The notes: generated by a model not told the origin, from the letters alone. 42,772 bases of DNA from Chara braunii (GCA_003427395.1 BFEA01000226.1:1061005-1103776), one strand, 5' to 3'; counted from the first letter of the stretch, positions 19,931-32,601 are shown. Numbers and translations: made by a program.

Positions 19931-21425
19931 ACCAATAGACTAAACTTAGCGTGAGAAGAGCAGAAAGAGGTAGGTTTGAGACTCTCAGATCCAAGAAGGG
20001 TGCACTCAGACTCGCGAGAGAGGGCCTTGTTATCTTCAGTCGCCTGAGGGCCCCGCAATGGTAGCCAACTGACAGCTTGGTCAACGCAGTCACCCTGTCG
20101 AAGTAACCCCCCTCCTGACGATCTCCTACTCGTAGCCCTCACTCCCTACTCGTCCAGCCTGACCACCCCTTCAAAGCTCCACACCTCTCCTCAGCCTAAT
20201 CGCAACTACGCAACCGCCGGTAACAACCTATTGGGAGGCAGCAGTAGTACTCAACGGCGGCCAACAGTAATGGCAGAATCACCAACAGCCTATAATAGCG
20301 GCGGCCAGCAGCAAGGCCACAATCAACAGCAGCGGCTCGTCCCATCATGCAACAATAGTCTCCCACAGCATGCAGCAGCAGATCATGCGGGGTGCAGCAG
20401 CCCTTAGATGCGGCAACAGTACCCAGCGGCGGTCAGCGGCAATAGCAGCAACCACCAACAGCCGCAGCCACCCGCCTCCTTCAGACGCTATACTGACCCC
20501 ACCGTAAGAAAGAACAGGGAGAGCGTACAAGAATGGTGTACAACAATGCCAACTACAACAGCTTCGGCCCGTATATAGCACAGGTTTTAGCAACTAATCG
20601 ATGGCACCAGCCGCTGGCAATGGTTTCAACAGTAGCAACCCCTCCGTCATACTCTCAGTATGAGCTAAGCTTTACAACGCTCAGTGCATTAGGGCCGCAT
20701 GTACAGTGACGCACTGTAGCAAGACACTCTGACACTAACCAGAACAGCAGCACGCCTCGAAAGGCCAAAGTCAAATAGATCACTTCCTCCATTGAATGGC
20801 GCGACTGAATGCCCGATAGTGTACAACGCGGAACGGATGGTGAAGCAGCGTACTGTAATTAGTGTAATTACACCCGCGACAGTACTACCGCGAGAGCGAT
20901 ATTACCCATCAACCATTCCTTGAGAAGGACATCAGCCAACCTGGTACCGTAGTAGTGGCTTACGAAATCAGTAGCACGGGGTTTCATAAGGAATGGTAGC
21001 AACTGCTTGCAGCCTGAGTAACACAACGTACCGCGTGTGTATGACGTTTGTGTCCAGCAAAAACCCAATGGCATACTAACAAGTCTGCGTCAAGGCACAA
21101 TAGGTGCACAACACACAGACGCGACACACACCGCCAGTGCCCTGTCCAGGCACAACAGCGATCCGTTAGTCGCAGTAAAACAACACTGTGGTGGAGCGGG
21201 ACCCCCCCCCCCCGAGTGTGCTGGTCCTTCCTACCAGTGGCTTACGTGACCAGTGTATGTTGGTCGTCGCCCATGCCTCAGCCATTCAAACTGGAGGCCC
21301 CATTACTAACTTAAACTTTTATTGAGTGTCGCACTGGCTTGCAATCCTAACCTCAACGCCGCTGTCATGCCCAGTACTGTGCCCCCTGGTGCCGGTCGCC
21401 GGCAAGCTCGGATAAAGTAAGCATG

Positions 21426-22295
21426 NNNNNNNNNNNNNNNNNNNNNNNNNNNNNNNNNNNNNNNNNNNNNNNNNNNNNNNNNNNNNNNNNNNNNNNNNNN
21501 NNNNNNNNNNNNNNNNNNNNNNNNNNNNNNNNNNNNNNNNNNNNNNNNNNNNNNNNNNNNNNNNNNNNNNNNNNNNNNNNNNNNNNNNNNNNNNNNNNNN
21601 NNNNNNNNNNNNNNNNNNNNNNNNNNNNNNNNNNNNNNNNNNNNNNNNNNNNNNNNNNNNNNNNNNNNNNNNNNNNNNNNNNNNNNNNNNNNNNNNNNNN
21701 NNNNNNNNNNNNNNNNNNNNNNNNNNNNNNNNNNNNNNNNNNNNNNNNNNNNNNNNNNNNNNNNNNNNNNNNNNNNNNNNNNNNNNNNNNNNNNNNNNNN
21801 NNNNNNNNNNNNNNNNNNNNNNNNNNNNNNNNNNNNNNNNNNNNNNNNNNNNNNNNNNNNNNNNNNNNNNNNNNNNNNNNNNNNNNNNNNNNNNNNNNNN
21901 NNNNNNNNNNNNNNNNNNNNNNNNNNNNNNNNNNNNNNNNNNNNNNNNNNNNNNNNNNNNNNNNNNNNNNNNNNNNNNNNNNNNNNNNNNNNNNNNNNNN
22001 NNNNNNNNNNNNNNNNNNNNNNNNNNNNNNNNNNNNNNNNNNNNNNNNNNNNNNNNNNNNNNNNNNNNNNNNNNNNNNNNNNNNNNNNNNNNNNNNNNNN
22101 NNNNNNNNNNNNNNNNNNNNNNNNNNNNNNNNNNNNNNNNNNNNNNNNNNNNNNNNNNNNNNNNNNNNNNNNNNNNNNNNNNNNNNNNNNNNNNNNNNNN
22201 NNNNNNNNNNNNNNNNNNNNNNNNNNNNNNNNNNNNNNNNNNNNNNNNNNNNNNNNNNNNNNNNNNNNNNNNNNNNNNNNNNNNNNNNNNNNNNN
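21426..22295. other. Assembly gap (870 N)
   Basis: All N. The equivalent part of LTR A (about 7915-8607, roughly 690 bp) holds poly-C and (TA)n, and the gap ends in a long CT run. The gap is therefore explained by simple repeats and its length is only an estimate. The long frames that cross it are artefacts of the N run. Confidence 0.97.

Positions 22296-22380
<85 letters not shown>
22296..22380. repeat. (CT)n microsatellite at the gap edge, LTR B
   Basis: At least 85 bp of uninterrupted TC dinucleotides. Confidence 0.97.
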
Positions 22381-22384
<4 letters not shown>

Positions 22385-23579
22385 ACATGTTGCTGCCTTT
22401 GGTTCGACGAGCAACAGTCGGAGTGAATCAAGCCATGGGTTATGCTACTTAGTACTTGCAAAAGACAAAAACGAAACCAAAAAAGGTGGACGAATTTTCC
22501 ATCAGAACATGGAAAAATACATTGCCATGTTCGAAATTAGTTTTCTACCTGGGCGCAGCCTCTGTTGCTCGCGCCGATCAATCTGTTAGTTTATCACAAA
22601 AACTAACACTCCCATCACGCTCGCCTTGCCCGAAAACCCCAGAGTAGCATCTTAGACCGCTAGGAACGGCCAAGAAACGACCGACTTACTCCACTTTCAT
22701 TTCCTTAACTTCTCTTCTCCGCCATAGCCCACGCAGCCAATTTTTCTCCTACCTCTCTATCTACTAACTTCCTGTTGATTCCGACTTCGGAATTGGGGTC
22801 GCCAAGGCCGGAAACCCCCGATTTGAGTCCTAACTTGCTCCACTTAGCTGGGAATCAAGCGAGTTACACCTATTTTATCCCGTGCATACTCGCTTTCGCC
22901 ATACCCGACTCTCCCCCGACGTTGTGTTCTTTCCCTTCGACACGCGCACCTAGCGCAGAACGCCGTCCAAGTTCATTCCTCCATCCTACCTTAGCGCACG
23001 TCGATCCTTGTCTGCACCTGTCCCCCGTTTTCCTTCCCTCGGTCCGTCGGAACCATCGCGCAGTGGTTTCCACGTGAACCCGGCAAGACCCACGTCCAGG
23101 TTCACTTCCTATAACTGTTTTCTCCCAACCTTTCTCTGCTCGCTCCTCCTTACCTCTTCGGGTGCACCCGACGCCAAAATGCGTCCGGGTTCCTTCACCT
23201 CTCTATTGCTGCCACAGCGGCCAGCCCGGTCTCTCCCTTCCGCTCGTCACTCCATTGCCCTGCCTCGCTCAACCCATAGTGCTGTACCGCCGGTCTCCAC
23301 TGCTGCCCGTCTCCCTCTTCGCTCGAACACACCTGATGCGGTGCTCAGGCCAGGTTGACCCCCATGCTACCAGCATGTTCCCTCAGCGTCCGTCCTCCAC
23401 AGTGCTCCGCTTCCCCTTCACTCCCACTGCGCCCTCTCATTCACCATCTTCTCCTCACCTCCCTTCGTTTGCCTTGTTTCGTGCCCCCCGACACTCTCAG
23501 TGTAGTACTAACACTCGGCTCACTCAAGCATCGTCGTTGGCCTGCATTCTGCACACAACAGCAGGGGACGGACAAAGCC

Positions 23580-23672
23580 GGGTTTCCTCCCGACTTATAC
23601 GTGTTATCCTAGCGCAGGGGCCATGCTAATCTTCTCTGTATCGCTCCAATTTTTACGGATGTCCCGAAGGAC
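23580..23672 (-). ncRNA. U6: U6 snRNA-derived sequence inside LTR B
   Basis: Identical to the copy in LTR A. It has the ACAGAGA box, AGC triad and internal stem-loop, and lacks a T-run terminator. It lies about 840 bp into the 5' LTR in the element's sense direction. LTR C has no counterpart at the collinear position (between about 32100 and 32340), so the capture seems specific to the younger A/B lineage. Confidence 0.9.
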
Positions 23673-24010
23673 TGTACCACGGTAGTGGTAGCCCAGCAGT
23701 AGCCCAGCCGTTCGTGGGTGTATCCACTGAACGATGTCGTTGGGTTTTTCTACGGGCCCCGGCACTGGTATAGGACCTCATTCAAAATAGGAAAAAAAAA
23801 GCAAAAACAGAGAAAATAAAATTTTAACTCAGAAAATAAAAATAAAAAAATAATAAGAAACCGGACGGGGGAGGGGGACCGTTAGTGCCTGGCCCTACCC
23901 TCATGGGCCCGTGGCTGGACTCCCCTCAGCAAAACCAAGGGGGATAGCCCTGCGGGACCCTCAACCCCTCGGCCTTCTTCACACTGCTCCGCTCCTCCGC
24001 TTTGCTGCCC

Positions 24011-24078
24011 GCTAGCCTCGATCCCCGTATCTCCGCTATAACAGTTCGGCACCGTAACCTATAAGGCTAAGCCCAAGC
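24011..24078 (-). other. tRNA-like (SINE-like) Pol III promoter block, LTR B
   Basis: Identical to the LTR A copy; A-box-like and B-box-like motifs on the minus strand. Confidence 0.5.
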
Positions 24079-24477
24079 CTGGTGCTGGCCAGCCCGATAT
24101 TCCATATTAACAGGTGTGGCGCAGCCCCCAGGCCTCATTCCCACCTCCCATTAGGCACGCTACTGCTAGGCTCCTACGCCGGCTTGCCCTCTTTGCGATG
24201 TGGCCGCCCTGCACCCTACTTTGCACATTAGACTACCAACGGTCACCTATCCCTACCAAGGGCACTTCTTTCTCCTAGTAGCCAGAGTCAGGCCGGCCAA
24301 CTATGCCGGCTACATAATCCAAAGTAGAAAAATCACACGCGCGCCTTAATCCCGCGCGCCCACTCCCGCCCTACTCTAATCAAGCAACTTACCTATGTAA
24401 CCAAACAGACCTAGGCGCGTCTCGCGCAATACACTTTGGACCTCAGCTCGTACTTCCGGTCACTTGCAAAAACAAGG

Positions 24478-24503
24478 GCGGATACCCTTGTCAGGGTATT
24501 CGC
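24478..24503. repeat. LTR-terminal hairpin, LTR B
   Basis: Identical to the LTR A copy: an 11-bp stem with loop TGTC, seven bases from the LTR end. Confidence 0.85.
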
Positions 24504-24510
24504 ACCGACA

Positions 24511-24514
24511 ACGA
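24511..24514. repeat. Target-site duplication (right), ACGA
   Basis: Matches 2026-2029 and directly follows the terminal CA of LTR B. Confidence 0.85.
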
Positions 24515-25362
24515 GGAAAAGCCCCAAGGGCCAACATAGTCACGTAGAAATAAAAAAGCGGTATAAAGTACGTGTTCATAAGAAAAGGGGCTTGAGGAGA
24601 TAAAAAACTAACAAGATGAGACAAATAAATGACAAATACTTCGATCAGGCAAGACACAAATCTTCTTTACAACACGGGCAAAGAGAAGTCGAACAAGGAG
24701 GATGAGGAACCAAAAACTCTGAATCGAACTTTATGCAAACAATATAAAGGATGAAACATCAAGGAAAAAACAGTCGCACAGAAAATAGGGAGGCCCTACC
24801 GAAAGTTGGGTGCAAGAAACTGTGGATCGGGAAAAAGGGATTACATAGGGAGAGAAAATATTTTTTCCCCCAGGCGATAAACTATTTATATAATAGGAGG
24901 GGATGAATTTGAATGTATGATCGAAGGGATGCTAGGTCTGGTTCTCAACATGTCATCACCAATAAAAAAGGAAGTCGTCACAATAGGGTCCCTTCACCGG
25001 GTTGGAACTCGCATCCCCCCCCAAGGAAGGACACCCTCACAGATGTCCGTCCCCCCCCTCCCCCCTCCCCACAAAATAAAAGCAACGCGTACTGCCGCTT
25101 GGGAAATCCATGGTGGTACCAGCGTATATGAATATCATCTGATGGACTTACTGGAACAAAAAGGAGGCCTTTCACTAACATGCCACCACAACCGAACTCT
25201 TTATAAGGCCCACCCATGTATATGGCCTCATGTATGTGCCAGATACAAATAATTATAAGAGGCAACAAACAAAAAGGTAATTTTTTTTTTTTTTTTCTTT
25301 GTTTTTGTATATTACCTTGTTCGCAAGGTACGACGTTGTGCAACCCTATGTGTAGATACAAT
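24515..25362. other. Spacer between the element and the tandem repeat; no gene seen
   Basis: Purine-rich AT-leaning sequence with poly-C runs near 25012 and 25050 and a 16-base poly-T at about 25281. Frames here are short, lack motifs and are partly encoded by the homopolymers. Confidence 0.5.
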
Positions 25363-25608
25363 GCAAGGGTATACGCACACTATGACTTTTCAACTAAAGT
25401 TCTATAGGTAATTGTCATCCGATTCATTCGGGCGTGGCTGTGATTGTTGTCAAGTGCATTCAAGAAAGTGTTAGTGAGAGTATGTCATAAATAAAAATGG
25501 GTTGAGATACTGAATCGATCCATCATTGGATCAAATGAGAAGGAAACGACCCTGACTTTCATAAGGGTATATTCACACTATGACCTTTTTTTACTGAGAT
25601 TTATATGT
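25363..25608. repeat. Tandem repeat, about 200-bp monomer, left part
   Basis: Monomer starts GCAAGGGTATACGCACACTA at about 25363 and CATAAGGGTATATTCACACT at about 25560, a period near 198 bp. The second monomer is interrupted at 25608 by solo LTR C and resumes at 33060. Confidence 0.8.
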
Positions 25609-26149
25609 TGTCGAGCGCATCAGTCCCGCGCAGGGCAGGACCCTCCCGGTCGCGTCACGCAGGAGTTGGCATATTCTCGATACAAATGGAGCTTCTGCAG
25701 CCGCTCCGGCCGATTGAGCCAGCCATACCTCTCACGAGCCCCTACGACAGTATAGGGCCTACGCGAGGTACAACTTACCTCCACCCACCGCAATTGTCAC
25801 CTAACTTCGGTGGGCGTATCCCCGCTGAGCTACCAGTCCACAATACGAAAACTAATCAGTTGCAATCGCAGAGGTGGGTCAGTCGAGGGTGTTTCTCGTA
25901 CGTTGTAGCATAGGGGATACGCGTGGCCTCACGCCTCTATCGGACTCGCACGCGAACCGACGCCTTGGGGGGTTAAGGTCCCAAGCGCGACCAAAGTCGG
26001 TCAACTATGACGCATCTTACTCACCACGCGTTACACCACGCTTTAAAACACACTCAAACAACACAACAACACTCATAGTCCCTTCAGTGTCCAACCCATA
26101 ACCTTCCGACACGAAAATTCAGTTAAGCGACACTCGCGAGACTTAGTAT

Positions 26150-26520
26150 AGAACCGCGCGGATGCAGGGTCTTCTCATATCGACTAGCAATGCAAATTTA
26201 CGCAAATAGTCGCAATGATGGCGTATTATGAAGTACTCACAATCACACGATCCTCAATGGTCGCGGGGGTCGTGCTCGACACTCAAGTGTCGGCTGACAT
26301 GCGCATTGAAGAGTTAATCTCTCGATGCTAGACAACCGCCAAGTGCGGTTGAGAACCACACCCTCTTTTGCACCCTGCAGAAAGTGGGTGGTACACAGGT
26401 TCATACTTGTGGTGGCAGCCGTCTCTCAAGGCCTTAGGGGCAAGTTCCATCATCCAGGGTCTAAAGAGAGATCAAGGGGTTTGACCTTGACGATTGCCAC
26501 GAACTACAACGTCATCCATA
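26150..26520. repeat. Hairpin cluster, unit 1, LTR C
   Basis: Keeps CGACACT-CA-AGTGTCG and CAACCGC-CAAGT-GCGGTTG. The outer stem is GTGGCAG/TTGCCAC, where LTR A has GTGGCGG/CCGTCAC. Unit 2 is not evident in LTR C. Confidence 0.7.
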
Positions 26521-26820
26521 ATAATTATAAAACGAAAGTAAAAAAGGGGAATCCCCCTTTTTTACTTTTACTTTTTCTCAAGGCGTAACCTATTTAACCC
26601 TTACGCACGATTGCAGTAGGTCGTGTGAACACTCAAGGCACATATATATTTATATATAAGGGTTATTAATATGGGACGATCACTTCTCACAATCAGAGTG
26701 TGACTCCTCTCAGCCATATATGTGTGTGATCGCAGGTAGTCAAATCCAAAGTCTGAACCACAAACATATCTACAATCACATTAAAGATTCAACCAAAATT
26801 CAATGCGTTACATGGGGTCA

Positions 26821-27634
26821 ACTTCAATCATTTTATGTGCTCACACCCCTCGTTTTAGCCATACAAGCTTCAACCTTTCTCCAACCTTGCATAAATAAAA
26901 ACGCTCATTATCTTTGTTAAATTGTCATTCAATAAAGTCTGGGTGAAAACCCAAATGAAACAATTCAAGTCACATAGCTAAAGCCTATAGCATGAGTTGG
27001 CAGAGTGAATTGGACTTGAATCGAAAACCGATGAATCCGCAACTGGTCTGTTATCACTGATAACAGAAGATGATCCTTGCGGGATCAAGTTGAATCTAGT
27101 CTCAATCCTTAATCGAAATGTCCTATGAAGGTCTGTAACACAAAACAGACCAATGTCCAAAACTAGAGTATCAATGCATGAGGAATAAATTTTCATAGCA
27201 CATTCTTACTCCAGATTCCTCTTGCTAACTTCAATCATTTTATGCGCTCACACCCATCGTTTTAGTCGTACAAGCTTCAACCTTTCTCCAACCTTTCGTA
27301 AATAAAAACACTCATTATCTTTGTTAAATGGTCATTCAATAAAGTTTGGGTGAAAACCCAAATGAATCAATTCAAGTCACATAGCTAAAGTCTATAGGTT
27401 GAGTTGGCAGAGTGAATTGGAGTTGAATCGTAAACCGACGAATCCGCAACTGGTCTGTTATCAGTGATAACAGAAGATGATCCTTGCGGGATCAAGTTGA
27501 ATCTAGTCTCAATCCTTAATCGAAATGTCCAAGGAAGATCTGTAACACAAAACAAACCAATGTCCAAAGCTAGACTATCAATGTATGCGGAATAAATCTT
27601 CATAGCACATTCTTACTCCAGATTCCTCTTGCTA
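26821..27634. repeat. 407-bp tandem duplication in LTR C, carrying two triple-hairpin blocks
   Basis: Copies 26821-27227 and 27228-27634 both run from ACTTCAATCATTTTATG to GATTCCTCTTGCTA. Each contains CTGTTATC-3-GATAACAG and TGATCC-5-GGATCA (about 27028-27090 and 27434-27493). LTRs A and B have one copy. Confidence 0.9.
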
Positions 27635-27759
27635 ACTAAGTCTAAGTTCTCCTCTAAGAAAGTGTTCAAAGAAAGGTAGATTTATGACAGAGTCTCCCTT
27701 ATTCAAGATGGATCGTCTGAAATCGTTACCTGTCAATATATAATGTATCTTCTTTAAAC

Positions 27760-28320
27760 TAAGAAAATTTTGGCAGCGCTTCTCATATGAAAAATGCATT
27801 TTTTAAATTTATACTAGCTCCAATATAAAAACTGAAATGATTTTTAACTTCAAAAAATCAAATTTTATCTAACTCCCTGAATTAGTAAAACTTTGGGCAG
27901 CATCTCCCTTACAGAAGTAGACTTTCCAGATTTATACTGACTCATATACAAACTCAAACATAAGACTCGAGTTCTATCAAGATAAAATTTAACTAACTCC
28001 TTAGATTTGTAAAAATTTCGGCAGCGCTTCCCGTATGAGAAGTAGTTTTCCAAAATTTATACAAAAATAAATACTGCATCTGAAAAATAATCATGACTAT
28101 CCAAAGTGAAATTTTGTCTAACTTCCTGAATTAGTAAAAATTTGGGCAACACTTCCTATAGAAAATAAGGTTTTCTAGATTCTTACTAAGTCAGATATAA
28201 ACATAGACAAAATAATTAACTTTTGAAAGTCAAATTTGACTAACACCTTGGTTTTGTAGAAATTTCAGCAGCGCTTCCCATAGAGAAAGTAGCTTATCAA
28301 AATTTATACAAAGCCAAGTA
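27760..28320. repeat. GGCAGCRCYTCC module array, LTR C
   Basis: Five modules near 27770, 27890, 28015, 28140 and 28262 show the same alternation of CGGCAGCGCTTCC and GGGCARCAYYTCC types as in LTRs A and B. Confidence 0.8.
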
Positions 28321-28599
28321 TAACAGATGATCCAAGAAAATGTGAGAATTGACCTAAGTAACAAAAGTTGGCTCATAAAATGCAGAAATTGAACTGACTC
28401 CTATAGCTCTAGCACGTGACGAGCAACTAACGCAACTACCTGGCAAACTGAAACTCAGACTAAGTAGAGATTTCACTCAGCCTCATACAAGGTCAAACCA
28501 CAATGGTAAGTATTTTCACCAACCTCAAGGTCAAACCTTGTCAACACAATAGTTCATAGTCTTTCAATGATTTGTCCCTTATACCCCGTTTACATATGG

Positions 28600-29260
28600 C
28601 GTAAAGCTAGACCATCTAAACTTATGAAAACATGTCTAGCTCAGCGATTGGATATACACAAACACAGGGCACTACAACTTCTATTTTCCTTATTCATGTG
28701 ACTAGGTTATCCAACCTCGTCGCCTTGAACTGTTTAAAATATCTAAGTTATATATAATTGTCTGCACCTTAGTTTTTTAATGCAGCATATGACTGAACCG
28801 TTTAACTTAGAAACATGGTCCAACCCGCCCGTTCTTACCGCAAGTTTATTCTTCACTTATACTCTTTTCAGTTTGTGATAAATTGTAGTCAGATAATCCA
28901 AACTTATGAAAATATGTATGACTAGCTTATTCATAAGTAGAATAGAATAAGAGTGAAGTTAAAATTTACCCTTTCTGGCTCCGGCATGTGCGTGGCTCTA
29001 GACCAGACCATCCAAACTTATGGAAACAGGTTCAGTCCTTCGCTTGATCTTCCCTTAGAATAAACAAGAAGAGTTAGAGTCATCCAAACTTATGGAACTT
29101 GTTCAACTTCTTTCAGAAACCAATAACATAAGAAACCTCAAATGAAATAAGGCAACCAAGTCATCCAAAATTATGAAAAACTTGCTTGGTCCCTAAAAAA
29201 ACAATTGCACACAACCCTCTCAAGTCAGAGCAACCAGGTCATCCAAACTTATAGAAACAT
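28600..29260. repeat. Core-and-arms modules, LTR C
   Basis: Six copies of the ATCCAAACTTATGRAA core occur near 28613, 28886, 29007, 29080, 29162 and 29238. Arms include AGCTAGAC/GTCTAGCT (28605-28612, 28634-28641), TAGTCA/TGACTA, and ACCAAG/CTTGGT. Others are partly decayed. Confidence 0.8.
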
Positions 29261-29609
29261 GTTTGGTCTTCCAGGCAATCAAAATAAACATAGCACTGGG
29301 CCGTCCTACTTAGTACAATGCCCAACCTTTGGTTGACCCTGTCATACACAAGCAAAATCACTTTCCTTTCACCTTTCCCCCAGATGCAAAATTTTTTCAT
29401 AATCTCATTTCAGACAAACAATAAAACTGAAACTGAGATTGCGAATGCTTTCCTTTACTTAAGTTTGATTCAAATCCCGAAAGTCAAACGTAACGTCAAA
29501 TAGGGATGCATGCAGTACACTCGGTCGGACTGTAGCAAGAAGCACAGGTAAGGGTGTTCACTGGGTTTATAAAGGGAGATAAAGGTTTACCTCTCATTTT
29601 CCTGCCTCC

Positions 29610-29720
29610 ATAACTCCTCCTGAGTTCTGGCAGAGCTCCTGCAATCGGTGGGCAGACTCCCCTTAGAGTCTTGATGCGGTCCTACGGGTTGCAATCCCCT
29701 CTGCCGCCCTCCTCTCGTAG
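29610..29720. other. Strongly conserved block, LTR C
   Basis: Retains CAATCGGTGGG, GACTC-6-GAGTC, GATGCGGTCCTACGGGTTGC and CTCCTCTCGTAGCC with few changes relative to LTRs A and B. Confidence 0.6.
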
Positions 29721-32537
29721 CCACTGACTAGTCTTAGATTAAGAAAGGCAGAATGAGGGGTTTCAGACTCTCGAAATACAGGAGGGGCACAAACTCAATT
29801 TTCAGGAGAGGGTTTTGAAACCTTCATGCGTACGAGGACCCCTCAATGGCGACCAACGTGCACATCAACTTGGTCAACTGAAGTCAACCCTCAACCCCCG
29901 GCTCCCTGATAATCTTTTAATTCACAACAATAGTTTCTCTCAAACTGAAGTGCAGGAACGCAACAAAAAATGTCACGTTTGTATAAAGCACGTCGCCAGT
30001 GTCGAGCAACAACACGTAACGTGAGACACGGCATAATACAATAGTCATGCACTGCAGCAAAGCATAGAAACAGTAAAACGGAGTATACCGCCATGTGCTA
30101 GCAACAAACCTCAGTAGTGCTCAACAAACCATAGCAAAAGGTGACCCCGTACCAGCAGCAACATAATATAATGAGGTAGTAGTCAATATTACGTATTGTA
30201 CAACGTTACTCAACTATCCAGCAGAAGCCCCAGTAAGTCACCTAAGACTCTGCATGTGTGACTCCTATGTTGCAGGTGAACTCCATCGTCGGATGCCAGT
30301 TCCAATTGTAGAGGTGATTGTGTCACTCAGTCCAGTACAGCCTGTCGCATTTGTTTATTCATTTGGCTACAGGCAGCGTTCACCCGTTCTTTGCCCGTAG
30401 GTAACAGCGTGCTCACATACGTAAAAATGCTCCGTCCCTTGATCTTTGGAACTGCGCTCGGACACACTGTGGCACGACCGTCCTCAGTAGCTGCAGTCCA
30501 GTCTTGGGGTCTCGTTTACTAACGCAGACACCCAAGCAAGTCACCTCCCCAACTAAGAACAACCATGCCCCCCTTCGAGGTAAGATCTGCAACTCTCTTC
30601 CAACTCCCCCCCTCTGCTTTCCTCCTCCGTTTTTTTCTCCTGCGTGCGTGCTCGTGCTTGGTCAACAAAATGAAAACTACGAGCAGACGCCTAGGCAGAG
30701 GCAACTGCCCTGATCACGATGGCCATGGCGATGACTGTGATTGTCATAATTTTTACTGCACGAACCACCGGTTGGAGAGAAGACTGCGGTGACCACTGCT
30801 ACGACTCCTCCACTACTCGTAAAAAAAAACATGAAAAAAAAGATTGTATCATTCGCTAGACCATGGGAAGATACTAAATACATTTGAAGAGGGATCCCAA
30901 TGCGAATATGGACTGAGGGACTATCAGACGCAATTGCCCCTATGCGCACAAAAGCTAGGTAGAAGCTACTTCGGACGATAGTATGAACAAGAACGGGATG
31001 AACCTTCCGCCCAAACACAGATCCGTACACCGTCTCCCACTCGGGATGCAGAGGGATAGAGGGTGGTTATATCCATCAATTCGATGAGCAAAATTGAATG
31101 AGTCTTGCGCTGTAGCTTGGAAAGACACATTGCCTCTCTGAAGTTCATCGGGATGAGCAAAATCAAATGAATGTCCTTTGAAAACACGGCTAGATACATG
31201 TCATTATTCCTCTTCCTTTTGGGCGCAACTCGAGACTACTTTATAGCCTAAACAACACCTCCTTAACGAAATCCATCAATCGGATCGCATTCACGATGGC
31301 CAAAATCCTTGGCCTAACCTCCTCCCTCACCGAATCCTATCGAGAGACGGTTGGGGCGTCCGTTTTCCTGTTTTCGCCATACCCACTCGACATCTCTACT
31401 CACCTTCTTTTCGTACTAACTCGTATTCTATTAATCCGCCCTCAAAACGAAAATCCTCATTGTGTTCGCCCACCCTCAAATTGTTAATCTAGCATCTTCT
31501 CATACTCAATTCTGCCAGGGATTGAGCGGGGTAAGTGCTTTTTTTATCCTACTTCTTTCTCTTTTCCGCAATATCTCGACGCGCTACAAATCTACTACTA
31601 AAACTATCAACACTATGCAACTTGCTCGGGGTCAAAACCCCGGAATAGTGTCTCTCCTCCCCCAAAACTGTTTTTAAACAAACGCGTTCCGTGTTCTTTC
31701 CAATGTGCCCCGCCCGTTTCTCTCTGCCATCTCCTACTTCATCTTCGCCGTGTACCCGACGCACTTCGACGTCCCAGTTTGCGTACCCCAACCTCATGTT
31801 GATGTCAGCGGCGCTCTCCCTGACGCTACCTCTTGATCGCTCTGCATATTGTTGGCAGTCTGACCATTTTCCGAGGAACATCTGTCAATAGCGGGTCTGA
31901 CCAGTTCCCTGCCCCCTTACCCAAGTTCGACGAGCGATCACACGCAGATGCCGCTACGTGTCTCCATCCCTCTGAATTTCCTCCTATTGCATTTACCTCA
32001 GGTAGGACCTGCCAACTTCTCGGGTTCTCCACATGTAGACTTACACCGGTCGAAGGGTCGGGGACGGGGGCCGGCTAAAAACTCACAACGTGGGCCTCCC
32101 GACCGTGCCCTAGACCTCCTTGCTTGGTACCAACTCGCCTCCCCTCTGTAGCGAACGGTGGTTTTGTGGATGACGCACCTGCACGGGGACTACGGCTGCG
32201 GCGACAGTCTCCCATGATGACTCTCAATCACTCCTCCCGCAATGCTGGTCGCAGCAGCCCATGGTCGGGGGTCGTGCCGACTAAGCTAACCCAATCGTCT
32301 CTTTGACCATCCCTGAAACCGGTTTCATGGCCTGCTAAAATGAAAAAAAGAAAATAAGTTACAAGAAAATAATAATAGTAATAATAATGCGGTGAAATAA
32401 TACTCACCGAAAATAGAAATGAACTTGTAGAGGAAAGAACTTCAGCCCCACGTCAGCAAAACCACAGGGGATAGCCTCGCTGGCCCCTCGAACCCACAGT
32501 TCCTTCGCGCTGCTTCGGTGCTCCTGCGCCTCCGCTC

Positions 32538-32601
32538 GCAGGCTTCGATCCCTAAATCTCCTTGTTGAAAGTCCGATACTATAACCACTAGTGCTAGGCC
32601 C
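32538..32601 (-). other. tRNA-like (SINE-like) Pol III promoter block, LTR C
   Basis: On the minus strand TAGCACTAGTGGTTAT fits an A box with one extra base, and GGGATCGAAGCC fits the B box consensus (10 of 11). They are about 33 bases apart, as in tRNA genes. It is followed by GC-rich sequence and, farther on, an AT-rich tail (about 32340-32400), as in a tRNA-derived SINE. Confidence 0.55.

Larger units (their letters stand above)
2030..24510 (-). mobile_element. Complete LTR retrotransposon with giant LTRs, gag-only internal region
   Basis: Two long direct repeats (2030-10767 and 15483-24510) begin TGTCGAGCGC and end CGACA (5-bp inverted ends), flanked by the 4-bp duplication ACGA. A tRNA-Asp-type primer site abuts LTR B on the minus strand and the gag-like frame is also on the minus strand. 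LTR B is therefore the 5' LTR and LTR A the 3' LTR. The internal region is 10768-15482 (4.7 kb), little more than half one LTR. No convincing polypurine tract is visible next to LTR A. No reverse transcriptase, integrase or protease motif was found, so the element would need proteins in trans, like plant TR-GAG or LARD elements. LTR-to-LTR divergence is roughly 5-8% in sampled blocks, except for near-identical stretches. Confidence 0.93.
15483..24510 (-). mobile_element. LTR B (5' LTR of the element), about 9.0 kb with gap
   Basis: It is collinear with LTR A over its whole length. Compared with A it keeps two short segments that A lost: about 18981-19010, and one core module near 19165. LTR C also has counterparts of these, so A carries the deletions. 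The last 1.35 kb (23154-24510) is almost identical to A. Positions 21426-22295 are unsequenced. Confidence 0.93.

Noticed and set aside
21306-22589. Very long frames across 21306-22589 on both strands
   Set aside because: They consist mostly of the 870 N bases and a (CT)n run read as Arg-Glu or Ser-Leu repeats.
24985-25015. tRNA B-box-like GGGTTGGAACTCGCATCC near 25000
   Set aside because: It departs from the GGTTCGANNCC consensus at the key C and no A box lies at tRNA distance.
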